A DNA stretch of 64,000 nt from NCBI RefSeq assembly GCF_018687715.1, contig NC_056766.1, positions 15,991,001-16,055,000 of the forward strand, written 5' to 3'. Below are positions 35,001-48,721 of this stretch, one piece after another (position 1 is the first letter of the stretch; each line of letters starts with the position of its first letter). A program made the position numbers and the translations under genes. The notes beneath the pieces are model-generated. The model was not told where the DNA came from. It did not search any database and was given only the letters and a program-made list of their open reading frames with translations. The DNA comes from Carya illinoinensis (Eukaryota; Streptophyta; Magnoliopsida; Fagales; Juglandaceae).

Positions 35001-35811
35001 GCAATCTTGGCTTCAAATGAAAATGCCTTAACACTTTTTGAGGGATAAGACGAGCCCCGTGTGTATTAGGCACCCACCTTGAAGCTTTGCATATAGGACA
35101 TTCATTAAGAGCAGCATTTTCCTTCTAGAATAAGATGCAATCATTGGGACATGCATGAGTTTTGTGATAATTCATACCCAAACCCCACTCCAATGACCTT
35201 GACTCCTCATATGAATGTGGCAATTCAGCATCAGGAAAGGCAGACCACAACAGGTTAAGTAGCATATCAAACGTCTTTATTGACCACCCACCGAGTGTCT
35301 TGATGTGTATCAACTTCACAATGAAGGAAAGTTTTGAGAATTTTGTGCAGCCAACAAAAAGTGGACATCGGGCATCCTCTAGTAGCTGCCCAAAAGATGA
35401 ACTTGGGAAGGGATCTGGTATTGATCCACCAGTTGGCAATGGATTACTATGATCTTGGGGAACATCAGCAAATGTGGCTGCCCAAATGTCATCTAACATA
35501 TGGTCCATATCATCAATGTACTCATCGGCATAATCAGCAATACTATCATCGTCTTCGTCATTGTAACTTCGTATTTTCTCCTCCCCATGAAAGATCCACT
35601 AGGTATAATTTGGATTGATCCCTTTCATGAACAAGTGAGTCTCCACATCAAATATAGGCAAGAAGATTAGATTACAACATGAACGGCATGGACATCGAAT
35701 ACGATCACTTCCTCTGGAATGGTTTCATGCCAAGTTAAGGAAAGTGTTAACCCCCTCGGCGTATGCAGGCGAGCGAAGTCTATCGGTCAAGTTCATCTAG
35801 CTTTTGTCCAT
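32082..35811 (-). pseudogene. CACTA transposase, TNP2-type
   Basis: This is the catalytic transposase gene of plant CACTA elements, which would cut the element ends. It starts at ATG 35811 with the transposase-associated zinc domain (NLTDRLRSPAYAEGVNTF, RIRCPCRSCC). An acidic stretch (DEDDDSIADYADEY) and the transposase 21 core follow over 35,500-33,780: CPICKASRWVP-like segment, ASDGFNPFNNMAKPYSIWP, LACPSCNESTES, MGHHRFLP, HNLDVMHIKKNVFDNMLRTL. Next are the DUF4218 region (33644-33252, IYLAVHLPCEALLGG, MYPCERYLGKFKRYVKNK) and the DUF4216 region (32905-32082, MGWHRVYLFMCDWFDVG). In-frame stops occur in the first domain (three), at 35123-35125, near 34930 and at 34042, and there are frameshifts near 32560. 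Splicing could remove few of these, so it is dead. Confidence 0.9.
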
Positions 35812-38800
35812 CTAAAATGGTTGAAATTGGCATATTAGTTACTCGGATAGTATTTAGGGTTCAATTTAGCTATATGAAAGATGGGTAAAGAATTTGAGAA
35901 AGTGAACTGGTGAGAAAAATAAGCTAACGAGTCGAAGCCACATGTAGTGGATCAAAAGAGAAGAAGGAGGTGATGATACTAACTGGTGTTGTCATGCAGA
36001 TCGATGAGGATTGATGAAGGTTGTGTTGAACAGTTTGGTGTGTTGAAGTGCTACAAAATACGTCATCTTGTTAAACATGGTTCTATTTGGAAAATTTGTT
36101 GGTATATGGCAAACTAATGCATATAAAGATGCTAACAAGAGTTGGAACTTGCTTGGAAGTTATGGAAGCGTATAGTTGGTATACTTCAAGTACCATCATT
36201 TACATATAAGAAAAACAATGATATAATGAATAAATTGCGTCATGCTCATATGAACTACACTTGTAAATGATGGTACTTGGGCAATATGAGTATGTGAACC
36301 AGCCAATGTGATTATGTGATTTCTTAACGTGATAACTAACTTTGTTCTGCAATGGTTATGTGATTTGAGCCACTGTGATTCTATGATATTGACAACGTTG
36401 GATTTGATGATGTGGACATGCTAGATTTTTGCCTTATAATGTGATATAAGCCAAAAAGTTGTTCCTGGGATTTAGCTTACGCAGATGCCATTTGTGTTGT
36501 CTTGTCTAATGTTGTGTTATTTATATGCTGGTCCTTGTTGTTCACTGGTTCTTAACTTTTTTGAGTTAGTAATACATTTGTCCTTTACAGGTTTGCAGCT
36601 TATTTTGATAACGATTTTAGGGTTCTCCCTTAGACACCATGTGTAGTGTAAGGCTGTGATAATGGTTTAACATATGAACTAAAATCACAGATGTTATGAA
36701 TGGAGTTCATTTGATATGGCAAGGTAACTGGGATGGCCATCTTTAGGGTGATAGTTTAATAAAAGCAACTGAAGTTAAATGTGTTGTAGTCATTTTCAAT
36801 TTGGGACTCCTTTCCTAGACATTATATATACAAAAAAATTTATAAAAGTATTAAAAACCGGTCTGAGCCTCATTAGGAAACATTAGTAATGTGTTGGCTG
36901 TTACTTATACGAAATTTTCTTAACAGTATTAATATTTGGCTGTTTTCGTATCCCCTATTTACTTAGGACAAGTATTTGTTATATATTGTGTTGGGTAAAA
37001 TATATTTTCACAATGCAATTGTACCTAGTGAGAAAAAGAAATACTTAGGACAAGTATTTCTTTTTCTCACCAAGACAAATATTTGGTTGTTTTTGACTTG
37101 TTACATGAAGGGGCTCTTTTCCCAAGTGTAGGTGACACAATATTCAGACAATTAAGCATTTCTATTAAGAATAGGTAGGGTCCAATCACCCTAGTCACTA
37201 CACTTCAAGCATCAACCACTCATGCTTATCTAACTCTTGTAAAAGGAGAGACATGTGTGTATAGTTGAGAGGGAGGCACTAGATAAGTAATTAAGGAGTA
37301 AGAATTGCAAACTATTTTAGTATTGGATTTAGATAAGCATACTAGTATAAGTATGCTTCAGTCTTTTGAAACTAATATGTTCTACAGATTTGACTTTGAG
37401 TAGGAATCCTAAGTAATTATTTAAAATTGTTTCAAGTTTTAAAACTAGTGACCGGGACTATCTTATCAAATTGAAAAAAGCAGGACAAATGATGTCACTT
37501 TCCTATTGTAAACTTAGCAGCATGTCTGACTTAAAACTTGAGAGGGATTAATGTAACTACTCCATATGCAAGCAGCTATAGTTTACTAGAATGACAGCAT
37601 CAAGTAAAAAAAAAATTGCATGTACTCATGTAAATTAAACTACAGAATAATGAGAATGACTTGTGGGATATACTAATATATAAATATATATATTACCTGT
37701 TTCCTTCTTGAACACCCCGAATCTGATGTCGCAGATCAGCAGCCTCTCGTTGGTAGAACTGAGGTAGAAATTGTTAATCAAGTACTGTTAGGTCAAGCAG
37801 AAATTTGCATTAAAAGTATATATGGTCATGATCAGCACACAATTTATACTTTCAGCCCAAAACACCATTGACATTGCAAAAACCCATGCATTAAGCATTA
37901 TTTCAAGTCAGTAAGAAACCACCATTCTAGGGGTCAAGGTATATCTCATCCATGTACAATGTCCTCATGTGAGGCTAGATAGATACAATGATTCGCAATA
38001 TATACAAGCTGCATAAAGGCTTTGATCCTCAACGATGTATCGGTTATCTTTTATAAATTTATGTACTATTACAATAGTCCTCAATAGTACACCAACTATA
38101 GCTATAGTTTCTTTCAGCTACAAGCCTAAAAGACGTAAACAAAAAACCTCAAAGCTTTTCTTTTTCTTACTTGACCTTCTAGAATTAGTTCTATATGTTA
38201 GCCTTAAAAATAAATTGGAAATGACTTGACCCAATTTAGTCTGATGGAGCCTGAAATGAAGCTGGTCTTGCTGTGGTTGGGTGTCAACACCACATTTATA
38301 TGGTCATGTGATGGATGACCATATAAATGTCAAATTAAGGAACATTTTTATGTTGCTGCATGTACTTGTACTAGATGTGCAGTTTAAGTTCAGTTTTCGA
38401 GGCTCCAATATAACATTTTGTGATGTATCATGTGGCCATGGACCATGTCATAATTCATGTAAAGGGTTGCTTGGGTTTAATATAATATGTTTGCATACAA
38501 GGAAAAAGAAACAGAATTTCTACTTTCAGATCAATATGTAACAAATTATGACCAATTCTATACCCAACGTCCTAACTAGATACACATGAATTAAAATAAA
38601 CACCATATTTGTATTTGGAAATTTCTTATAGATCAAGAAGATATGAGCTAATTTCTTAATTAAAATCATGAAACATATAAGGTATTTAACAACAGCTAAA
38701 TGGTTTATAGGGGGTCGTTATTCACTTGTAAAAATGAATGATCATTCTAACCATGAAGTTAACGCGCGAGTTGTGCAAGAAATAGAAAGCATACAATGAA

Positions 38801-40360
38801 AAGGGAAAACTAGCAACTTTGGGGTTGTGGGTGGGGGAGGGAGAAGTCTTACTACAACTACATTCCTTGTTGGTCATAGATTATTTTAAATCTATGAAAG
38901 TTAGTAATTAATTAGATATTGGTGATCATGTTTTCAATGGTTATTAATTATGTAGATATTGGTGATCAAATGTTTACTCGCATAGATTATATAACATCTA
39001 TTAAAGTTAGTATAATGAATCTTACATATGGTTAATGAACCAGCTTGATGTCATGTTTGATGTATATCTGCTGATTTATTAATGATCTATATAATATACA
39101 TGCAGTATCTAATTGATAAAAATTGAACTAGATTTCTCATGGATTTATCTATCAGTGATTTGTCCCTATTATTGATGGTTTAATAAATTTGAGATCCACC
39201 TAGCCCATAAGAAATGGTAGCTCTGAGCTCAAAATGAGACTTGGGAAAGGAAAATGGACGAGTCATTTAAACGCATCTTTGTGTTTACACACACTACCAT
39301 GATGCATGTGTGCACTTTGTCATGAAGTGGCCCTTGCCCCTTGAACAATCAAGAATCAAAAAATAAATAAATTAAAACACTGTGCACCTTGAAACCAATC
39401 AGCCAAGTGCCACATGAATTTCTTAAGGTTTTGAAGATCATTAAGTAGAAGAACAATATTTAATAAGATATTGAACAAGTAAAAGGAGTGGCCAGCCATG
39501 GTGTATGTTAATAAATGCAAAATATGGAGATTACTTCTATTTGAGCTATTCAGTTTTGTTTGTTTTTTGACAGAATGAAGTGTCTCCAGTTTTGGTTGGG
39601 ATGTCTGTATAATCTACTTAGCTGGAATGAAATTTCTGAAATCATCCTACTCCAGCCCAGAAAACAAATACACTGGATTGTGAAAGGTGACAAAGGATTT
39701 CTCGATCAGGTATCACAATGATGGAGGCATTTAATCATATACCCATTTTTGAGAGATTTGTACTCAAATTAGTTTTTAGGTGAAAACTATCTTACTATCT
39801 CACATAGACAATGTAATAGTCTATTTCTTTAAGCCATCAAGAACCACACTATCATATTTCTGAAAGCACAGAGGTTAGAATGGACAACTTAATGTCGACA
39901 ACCAAACTAAAGTAACTTTTGGACTTCCCTCTAATTAAAGAAAATGAAGTGACTAAGCTTAACGGGTCTTTGTGATTATGAACCACTGACCTTGGAGGAA
40001 TTTAGGCTCGGGAATTCCCTACAATCATAGCATATTGTAGTGGACCAGTTCTATGTCAGTCTCTCTCTCCTCAATAGCTGACTGTTAATGTAAAAAGAAA
40101 CTAATATAAGTTATTTATAGTTTCGCTAGGAAATCTAGGTTGTGCACTTTATTACATTCTCAAGTTAAGTGTTTTTAGCCAAAAAAAATTGAGCTTTTCT
40201 TCCAACTTCAAATCAAAAAGACTGGGTTTGAGATTTTCAAACCAGTAGCAACTCATGGTTGTTTATAGGTAATATATACTTATTATCACAGGCTGAGATT
40301 TTTCTATCCATCTCATGGTTGGAAGAAAGGAGAGTGAGAGGGACCGAACATGTTGTAGTT

Positions 40361-40395
<35 letters not shown>

Positions 40396-43300
40396 TGGCT
40401 TCACCTTATATGAATTTCAGGAGAGACAGTTCAAGAGAGAGAGCTGTTGAGAGCAATGGAGGAGGAAAGAGATTGGGAGGGAGATGACAAGGGTGGCGAG
40501 ATGGGATTCTTTGTGGGGGAGGCCTATACCTACATGCGCCTCCACTACTGATTTTGATAAAATAACTTACATGTTTTTGCATTTTAAGGGGTGTAAAATG
40601 AAGTTGCACACCCATCCGGGTGCTAGCCACATATTTATATAATTATATAAATATATATATTAAGAATATCTTTATCCCTTTATCAAGATCAAGGTGCAAG
40701 TTATTTCCAAACACATGTATGTATGCTGCATATAAAGAAGCTCCATTTCTTTTGTTTATCACAATGAGAAGTAATGACAGTCAAATTTGTGAGTTTTGCT
40801 GGGAAAAATGGATTGAATAAAAGAAAATAAACATTGATTACCTAAGTATTAGATTCAGTAACAGACCCAATATAGGAGGAATCTGCGCATGCCTTCTTGT
40901 ACCTGTCAGAGAGAGATTCAGCATTATAACATATTAAAAACAAATATAGGTACGTAGTTGGAAAGAGAGATTATAACATATTATCAACTTCTATATGTAG
41001 TGCATGGTGGATGAGATTATATATTGCTAAAACCCAAAAAACCGTGAATCGAATTGACAATGATTTATATATACGGATCGATCTAATAATCACTCGGGTC
41101 AAATTTGGACCTATCAATGAATAAATCTGAGTTTTATAATTAATTTATAATCCTAAGAATTTCTAATAACTGGGTATAAATATTGCAATATTACAAGTAA
41201 AAGGATTAGTCCCATAAGCGCATTATAGTATGTAGCAAACTTAGATCGCTTAGAGTTATTTTAGTGGAACACTAAGGCCTAGAGTATGAGAGATGCACTA
41301 TCTAGATGAGACCCATAACATTTACTCACTTTAATGGTGCTGGATTTGCAAACACTCAAGTAAGCTAGTTAAATGTTGCAGATCCCACTGCGTACCTCTA
41401 ACCTTCACACTCTAATTATCTAAAGTTCGGTCCACAACTCAAGAGATCACCAAATCCTGCATACACAAAGAACAATTAGTTATCACCAAACTAAGGTTAT
41501 CAAATACAAAAATAAAATAAAATAAAAACTGATAGAGTTTTAGAAAGCAATCAGAAAAGAATTTCTTTGCACTATCACAGATAGATAGAAGTACTTAGAG
41601 GTTTGACTCAATTCTAAGATGTAGAATTGAAGAGATAGATACACGATTCAATTACAGCTGATCTAAAGGACAGGGAACAGGAATATGGCCTTTTGAATAG
41701 CTCAAGGTCCATAAGATACTTGGGAAAAACATCCAAATTACATTTTGCTTTTTTGGACATAACCAGTGGGTATTCCAAAATCTTATTGGATTTTGGAATA
41801 TGCATTATCCCCGATCATTAAATACTTACAGAATATAAGTTAGAAGAAAAGGCCAGTGAATTATACAAGAAAAAGGAAGTCTTTCAGCCAAAATTACATC
41901 CGCAAGAAATAAATAATTATAAATGACAAAATCCAGAGCACCACATAGACAAAAGGTAAATATACAAACATAAAATCAAAATTTAAGATAGGGCTTTAAG
42001 ATCATACACAACTTAGCTAGCTAGCAAACATGCCTCTTTTTCTTCAAACCTCTTTATTTATTTTTTGAATGGCTAGACTGCATGCAAATGATGGTACGCC
42101 AAATACTCCAAGAAAATCAAACCAGCTAACACATCCACGAGTATACATACTAAGCTCTACGTAAACATCCAACCTTAGCTATATAGCAGATTATTTTTAC
42201 AGATATTCATCCAATATTAGTATATTATTTAAAGTACTTCACCAAGCTCGAGTGTCAATCTGATCTATGTCAATATTCTTAGTAATAATTAGTAGTGCTA
42301 TCTAATGAAGGTTACTTTTATACATATATATATATATGACTATATAATATCTCATATAGTTAATTAAATGAAGATATAAAATTCAGACAAAATAGTTTCA
42401 GGCAGATACTAAGACTGTGTCCTATTGGTTCAATTTATAGGCATACACGAGATTGGATATGATACATGGATATACACTAATCTGCAAGATAAGAACATCC
42501 TTACAAATATAAACTACAGTTATTGATTTGCAAATATTCATTTCCACATCTGGTTGTTGCCGTTAAGTAAAGGATAATGTTACTTTGACATAAATGATTT
42601 ACTTCATTTGGTGGAGTACACCTTATCTTAATTAGTTATTGGATTTAGTTGTAAAATATGAGTTAGAGTGATATGTCTGACTCGTCTGAAGAAGGGGCAA
42701 AGACATTATCTGTTGTGGGGAAAGAACTTATGCAACTAACAGTAAAAAAAAAGGTATTAGTTTAGACAAAGTTTAAGTCATTTTCCGTTAATATATTCTC
42801 ACAAGAGCCATCACAAAAGTACTCCACCATACGTTGAATATGTTGCATAACAAAATGTGAAGTTTTGTTATGCAAGTCAGTTATTGAGTGCAAAGTCCCA
42901 CTTGAGGGACCACCTTTAACACTTTCATGCATGCCTAGCCAAGAGCATTCACATGAAAAAGATAGGCAACCATTTAAATGATCTAGACACTCGATTTACG
43001 TTGCACATAAAGAAACATTTAAAGCACCAAAGATAATGGGGGAAATTGAGGACACAAGGCTCTAAAGCTCTAAATAGTGAATTTAGACAGGATGGTCCAG
43101 GGAAAATAATACTAAAATCATAAATGTGCTGGCTCTTTGTTTGATGTTCCCTGCGCATAAGGCCCTAGTGCAGAGAGATCTGAACTGACAAACTTCTAAG
43201 GCATGATATTGGATGGATGCAGTGTTAAGTAGAGATATAAATCATTGGTGCTTTAAATGGTACCCAAGTTACGGCCTGCTAGAGTTACAAAACACAAAAA

Positions 43301-44763
43301 CATATGGGAGATGAGAAAAAGTACTGGAAACTAAATTTAATTTTATAAGCTTGCAATTGATGTTCAAACTGGAAGGAATTCTGGAATTTATCAGTATATA
43401 GATAGTGAGAAAGGACTCAAATCTGGTTTGCTTTAGACATTATTGGATGTTTGAAAGTTTTTATGGAAGTAACTTTAGTTATAATTGAAATTCCTCAAGA
43501 CATGCTCCGTTGAATATATATATTCTAATATATATATATAATTGCAATCTTGACTTAGTACTGCAAGGTATAATTATTGTAATAATGAGACAGCAAAGCT
43601 AGAGGAGGGGAAAAAGGAAATTATATTTAAGTTAGAATGTATGCCCCTACATCTTAACACAAAGCCAACTAATCTCTTAAAATTATAACGATAGTGATGA
43701 AGAAAGATGACCAGCTTTAATCTAAAAAAAAAGCCAGGCTTGATAGTAAGGCCAATCAGGTTCACATATAGCCATATCAGTCTCCATGAGTTAGTCACAG
43801 TAGCATCCATGGTTCACAATGGTATTGTTTGCAATAAAAGAAGAAAAGACAGATAGAAAATGAAACACCCTTAATTACTAAAAAATTTAGTATATCACAA
43901 AGAAAAGATGTTTGACAGATCTATATGCGAGAGAGATATCGCTGTAATTAATTTGCTGAACCATTATAAAAGGGTAACAATCTAATGAAAAAGAAAACGA
44001 AAGAGGAAATTGCAAATAACTACAGTTTCTAACATACTAGACCAATCATTAATTACAGCCTAATTAATATATTTTGGTTTAGATATATATAGACTGATCA
44101 TATATATTTCTAAACCAAAATGACTAAGATGCTACTGCGATGTTCAATGGTCCCCACGGCAGCTTCATCACAGAGGAGCATCAGTATGCTTTCTCTCTAC
44201 TGGACACAAGCTTTTCCAACTAGTTTTGCCACAATTTTGTACTAGCACCAGAATGCAGCAAATTTATATGAAAGGCAGAGAGGTGAGGGCTGTGGTATAT
44301 GTATATAGAAAGAAGACTATAAAGGAGAAAATTTAGTAGGTTAAGTCACCTAAATTAGGGTTGTGTTAAACTAGGTTGCACCCACCAGCCATCAGGCAGG
44401 ATAGTGCTGCACATTTTATCATACATGTTGACTTGGGCCAATGGATCAAGAAATCTCAAATGAATGTTTTAAATTAACCTAAACCCCACTTTCAATTCAA
44501 ACTACTACAAGTAACCCTTGCAAGAAAAGGATAGAAAACTCTGTATCATTCAATTTAGGGTATAAGAAACTCACTGCAGTGTCTGTATGCAATTTGTCTC
44601 CAGCTCCCCATGTCAACCCGTAGCCAAAATGTAGATAACAAAAAAAAAATGGTGCAAGAAAGGAGATGCTTTCATATTCAAAGAACTGGAAATAGTCTAC
44701 AAACAAAAAGCTCCCATTTTTGTAAACCAACGAACGCGGATGAAGGGGGAGAGAGAGATTCAA
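35812..44763. other. CACTA interior, right: no recognised gene
   Basis: About 9 kb of AT-rich sequence between the TNP2 start and the right end. A (GA)n run at 40360-40392 precedes a 31-codon plus-strand frame at 40456-40551 (starts MEEERDWEGDD) that looks like a leader plus first exon but is not recognised. Other frames (38281-38541, 42949-43158, 43574-43810, 44497-44763) are unremarkable. It may contain a very long first intron of the transposase gene or captured host DNA. Confidence 0.45.
40360..40392. repeat. (GA)n microsatellite
   Basis: About 16 GA units upstream of the small frame at 40,456. Confidence 0.85.
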
Positions 44764-45094
44764 TCATTGCAGAGATACCTGCATTGACGTTGGGTATGTA
44801 AACACCCAAGCGTCTCGCTCGAAAATGTTTGGCAACTGATAGTGAAAATATATCGGCTCAAAAAGCACTCCGATAGTAATGAAGGAGGAATGGAGATCGT
44901 ATGGGGAGGGCACGTTGACCGTGGCTTCCGCGGAAGGCCAATGGAGTGGAGGAGAATCTAGGGCTTGGGCCGTACTCGACAATGGAGGTAGATACTACAC
45001 CGTGTGTATCAAGTTCATTACCTGGGCTTTGAAGGTAGGAAAAATGGCTTTGAACGTCGAAATGGAGAAGGAGCTTGGTAACAGAGTGGGGTAG
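44764..45094 (-). other. Unassigned open frame near the CACTA right end
   Basis: The minus-strand frame 44982-44764 (starts MSSTAQALDSPPLHWPSAE, later ITIGVLFEPIYFHYQLPNIFE) has protein-like composition and moderate GC, unlike the AT-rich surroundings. The plus-strand frame over the same bases (44879-45094) is also open. It lies about 400 bp inside the end from which the transposase genes would be transcribed, so it could be the first exon of a CACTA transcript or a captured gene piece. I do not recognise the protein. Confidence 0.35.
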
Positions 45095-45149
45095 TGTGAT
45101 TTCAGAGGGAAAATCTAAAAGTATTTCTGTAAGTTGGCGCCGAGATGCA

Positions 45150-45384
45150 TTAGCAACGATAGTACCCTGCTATAATAAAACCTATCTTATTGCAACACCT
45201 AGTTTCACTTTAATAAAGGAAAAAAACGCTGTAAAAATAAAGTTAAGTGACCACCTATTTTAAAGTGGGCTATTACAATAAAAGCAAGCAAGGGCTTATA
45301 AAACATTGCAAAAAGTCATCAATTGCAGCAATTTTTGTTTTAACAAAATAAAAAACGCTGCAAAAAGCCAAATTCCTTATAGTG
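45150..45384. repeat. CACTA right subterminal repeats and terminus
   Basis: Words AACGCTGTAAAAATAAAG, AACGCTGCAAAAAG, TTGCAGCAATTT and CATTGCAAAAAGTC recur over 235 bp, matching the left-end set in opposite orientation. The stretch is much shorter than the 1-kb left array. Confidence 0.8.
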
Positions 45385-48020
45385 GGTTTTTATTTTGCAA
45401 CGAACATAAAACCATCACAAGTGATAGTATTTTGTGTTGATTTTTCAAATCATCACTAAAAATTGGAAATTTTTAATAACTTTTGAATATATAAAATTTA
45501 CATTCGAACAATACTTTTGTGAGGCTAACACTACATAATGTATTCGAACATAATTAATTTAGCATCGGTTTAGATGATCCTGCATTCGAATATAACATAC
45601 AAATGTTCGATACAACTGAAGTACTTCAAACGTATATTAATATGTTGGGACAATTGTGGAAAGCATTTGAAGATTGAAAGAATGACATTAGAATAGAAGA
45701 TTCGAAATTTATATCTATATATATTGTTGTCTAGAATCTCATGCCAAAAAAAAAAAAAAAAGAGGAATAATTTGTGACTAAGGTAATATATATAACATTC
45801 AAACATAATGTATTAACGATCAAACTTGTTAGTGTTACATAGTTCAAATTTTCTTAACAACAATTATGTTAGGTAGTATAAAAAAAATAAAAACATACTA
45901 TTAAATAACTAATTTTCCCATTACATTATAAAGAAAAATATATAAGGGTGGAAACAAATACAGAAACTCATTTTAAAGAAATGAGCAACTCAATATGTTG
46001 CTTTTGAAGTCATAAAACTCTGAGGCATATCGACCTTATCAATTATGATGACTAAACGATTGCCAAATAAGGATATATGGTCCTCCAACTATATTTGGTG
46101 TAACAATGATGAATTTCTTTAGAACTTAGGAACATTGTGAAATTTCATAAAGATTTCATAAGTCGAGCGATCGATTAGGTTTTAATTTATCAGCATAGTC
46201 GGATTTTTACCCACTATAGTAACAAAGTTGCATTTTATATATTTGAGACACTTAGGAGTATGAGTTTGAGAAACAAATTACACCTTTAGTCTCAGGCGAA
46301 ATTGAATATTTTACGGTACAATATTACGTTTTCCATTTCCTAAGTGAATAGTTCTTGGGAGTGCCTTTTGATTTAATCGAGGAGCTTAGGAGTAAAATTT
46401 TGTGTCCTGTCAGGTTTGTCTAGACATCCATATGTGGCAACCGAAATTAGCCTACGCTGCACAAAGGAGGTGGCGGTCCTCATACCTACCAACATGAGCC
46501 CCTGGGTGCACAAAGTTGTGCACGCTTCATGCACACGGTGCATGGCCTACAAAGTTCACTCTCCACATGCACAGTGCACACCATGCACTCATGGGGCACT
46601 CCTTTTTTCTTTCTTTCTTTTTGACAAGGCTAACCAAATAAGAATAGCAAACAAAAAGTTAAGGGACTTATTTGCTTCTTCTTTGGAGAGTATCTCATGA
46701 CCTGGGGAATCATCCTTCCTCCATTTCTTTTGTAGAGAATAAGTTGATCCCACATAAGGTATCAACTATTGATGCTTGTTTTTGTACTGGCCAAAAAGGA
46801 AGGAGGAGCCACCCTTGACCCACGATACTGGCTCATGAGTCAATACAGCATGCTTGAGTACATCTGTAGCAATAAATAATAAATGAAATATAAATAAGAT
46901 AGAGGCACAAATTTATGTAGTTCAATATAAAGCCTACGTCCTTGGGGTACATGTTTGAAGGAAAAATCCATTATAATGGGTGATTTTATAGTCTCACATG
47001 GTCTCTCGTATCTTACAGTATGATAGAGATTGATGAGCTTCTTTCCTAGAGAAGATAATATCTTGGGTTGAGGTAGAAGAGGTCTTCCAAGAAAGCCATG
47101 ACATGTCATCCTGAAGTCCACTTGTCTTTGCTAGGAAAACCCCTTTTATTGAGGCTTTCAGGAGTAGTCGGTGATCAGATGTTAGTTTTATGTCCCTTCC
47201 ATAGTTCTCCTTTACACACCTGACTTTACTTCCCTTGCTTCAGGCCTTTTCTTCTCTTGTCTTTCCCATCTCTTCCCTCTTGGTCTTGATGATGGCCATT
47301 TGGTGGGTTGAGTCTAGCATATTTTATTGTGCCTAACGCTTATACATTAGGAGGTTTACATATCGACATTGTTTAATATAAACACTTACATTGTAAAACT
47401 CATTTTATTATAAAGTAAATATAACGTATTACATTATACCACGTCAATGTATAAAAAAATTTATCTAAGATTTTTATGTAGACCTAATACTTTTCTTTCA
47501 AAGACCCAATCATGTTTAGAACTTTAGAAGGACTTCCTTGATTTATATTTAGGTCAAATATTTCCAAACTCGAATTCAACTTGAACCAATATAGAAGCTC
47601 TTCATTGATTTATGTCAGGGTTGATTGGCTTCAATTGAACTTTGGTATGGGTGCCAGATCTTTGTTGAGTCAATGATGGTTATAAGATGGCAGAAAAGGC
47701 CTCAAACTCCTTGCAAACTTCATAACGAAGACCAGGACATTCACCAAGAGAAGGAGATGAAGATTCACACTAAACTCAGAGGGTTTGACCTCATTCGCTC
47801 TTGTCTACATAACGGAAGCTTTTATTGCTCGCATGAATTGAGACTCATCAACACCATGAAGTTTGGTTTTTACGCATGTGAGGTAGACATTTGATTAAGT
47901 AAGATTTCTAAGAACTCAGATGAGTAGTTGCACGTATACATAATTTTACGCACAATATTATAATTATTGAGTGATAATTATATAAGTTAAATTATAAATA
48001 TAGATAGCATTTTCCAACTT
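45385..48020. other. Intergenic between CACTA and the intact P450 unit
   Basis: 45,388-45,860 continues the outer CACTA-like terminus and holds CATTCGAAC / TTCGATAC words like those at 10.6 kb. 46,490-46,600 is a TGCAC/GTGCA cluster. 46,860-47,330 contains phrases such as AGGCACAAATTTATGTAG and GCCTACGTCC that resemble plant LTR sequence, but no paired end was found. 47,385-47,485 resembles half of the foldback MITE. No gene was recognised. Confidence 0.5.
47385..47485. repeat. Foldback MITE-like repeat, partial copy
   Basis: Contains AACACTTACATTGTAAAACT, TTATTATAAAGTAAATATAACGTAT and ACCACGTCAATGTATAA in family order; the outer arms are lost. Confidence 0.45.
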
Positions 48021-48721
48021 AAATTGTATTAGGTTATGAAAGTGAGCAGAGATTTTTTTTATTGGCTTTCTTGAAAGTTTGTATCAACTCATCTTTCTTT
48101 TTTTTCACAAAAATTATTAGATAAAAAATTTTATTGAAAGATTAACTACAGCCATCACAAGGTGGCACAGAACAACCCCCATGGTAGCCAGTCGAATCAA
48201 GACTGCCTCATAATGGTGAGAAATTCTATTTGCAGTCCTTAAGTAGGGACGTCATGTGCAGGCCCTTTATTAAAGGAAAAAATACATCATTTTAGGAGAG
48301 ATATTTTAGTAATTTTAAAAAATTTTAAAAATAAAATTGTTTATGCCTACATTGCAGTCTCCAAATGGGAACTATACGTAGCATTACTCCATGATGGCAG
48401 CCACAATAGGGTGACTGTTAAGTGATTTTTAAAAACTCAAAAAAAAAATCTTACAAATTCTCAATAACTCCTACCACTTTTACAGGACTTTAAAAATGTT
48501 GTCTCCAAATATTTTCACACAACTATTTACAAATATCCATTTATTTTCAACACATAATATCCAAACTCATAAAGCAACAAACGGTATTTGAGGAAATAAA
48601 AAACAAACACATACACACAAACATTTCCAAATTGAGCCTTGAACATATGTTGTGGCATGCGCGCAAAGAGCGGCAACCTCCAAAACAAGAGTTGTGCTAC
48701 TCCATGTTGAGGCTACAAGTT

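Larger units (their letters stand above)
22633..45384 (-). mobile_element. CACTA (En/Spm) DNA transposon, 22.75 kb
   Basis: The left end is CACTACAAGGAATTTGACTT and the reverse complement of the right end is CACTATAAGGAATTTGGCTT. The two agree over about 28 bp, continuing through CTTTTT(A/G)CAGCG, with three mismatches. GGT flanks both ends. Subterminal DNA at both ends is packed with GCAGCG / CGTTGCAA words. The interior carries minus-strand TNP2-type (32.08-35.81 kb) and TNPA-like (28.69-31.15 kb) genes, both broken by stops, so the element cannot move by itself. About 5 kb at the left and 9 kb at the right have no recognised gene, so captured or nested DNA is possible. The orientation is given as that of the transposase genes. 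Confidence 0.93.

Noticed and set aside
34427..35020. Plus-strand 197-codon frame over the transposase
   Set aside because: It is antisense to the TNP2 core, whose motifs are on the minus strand.
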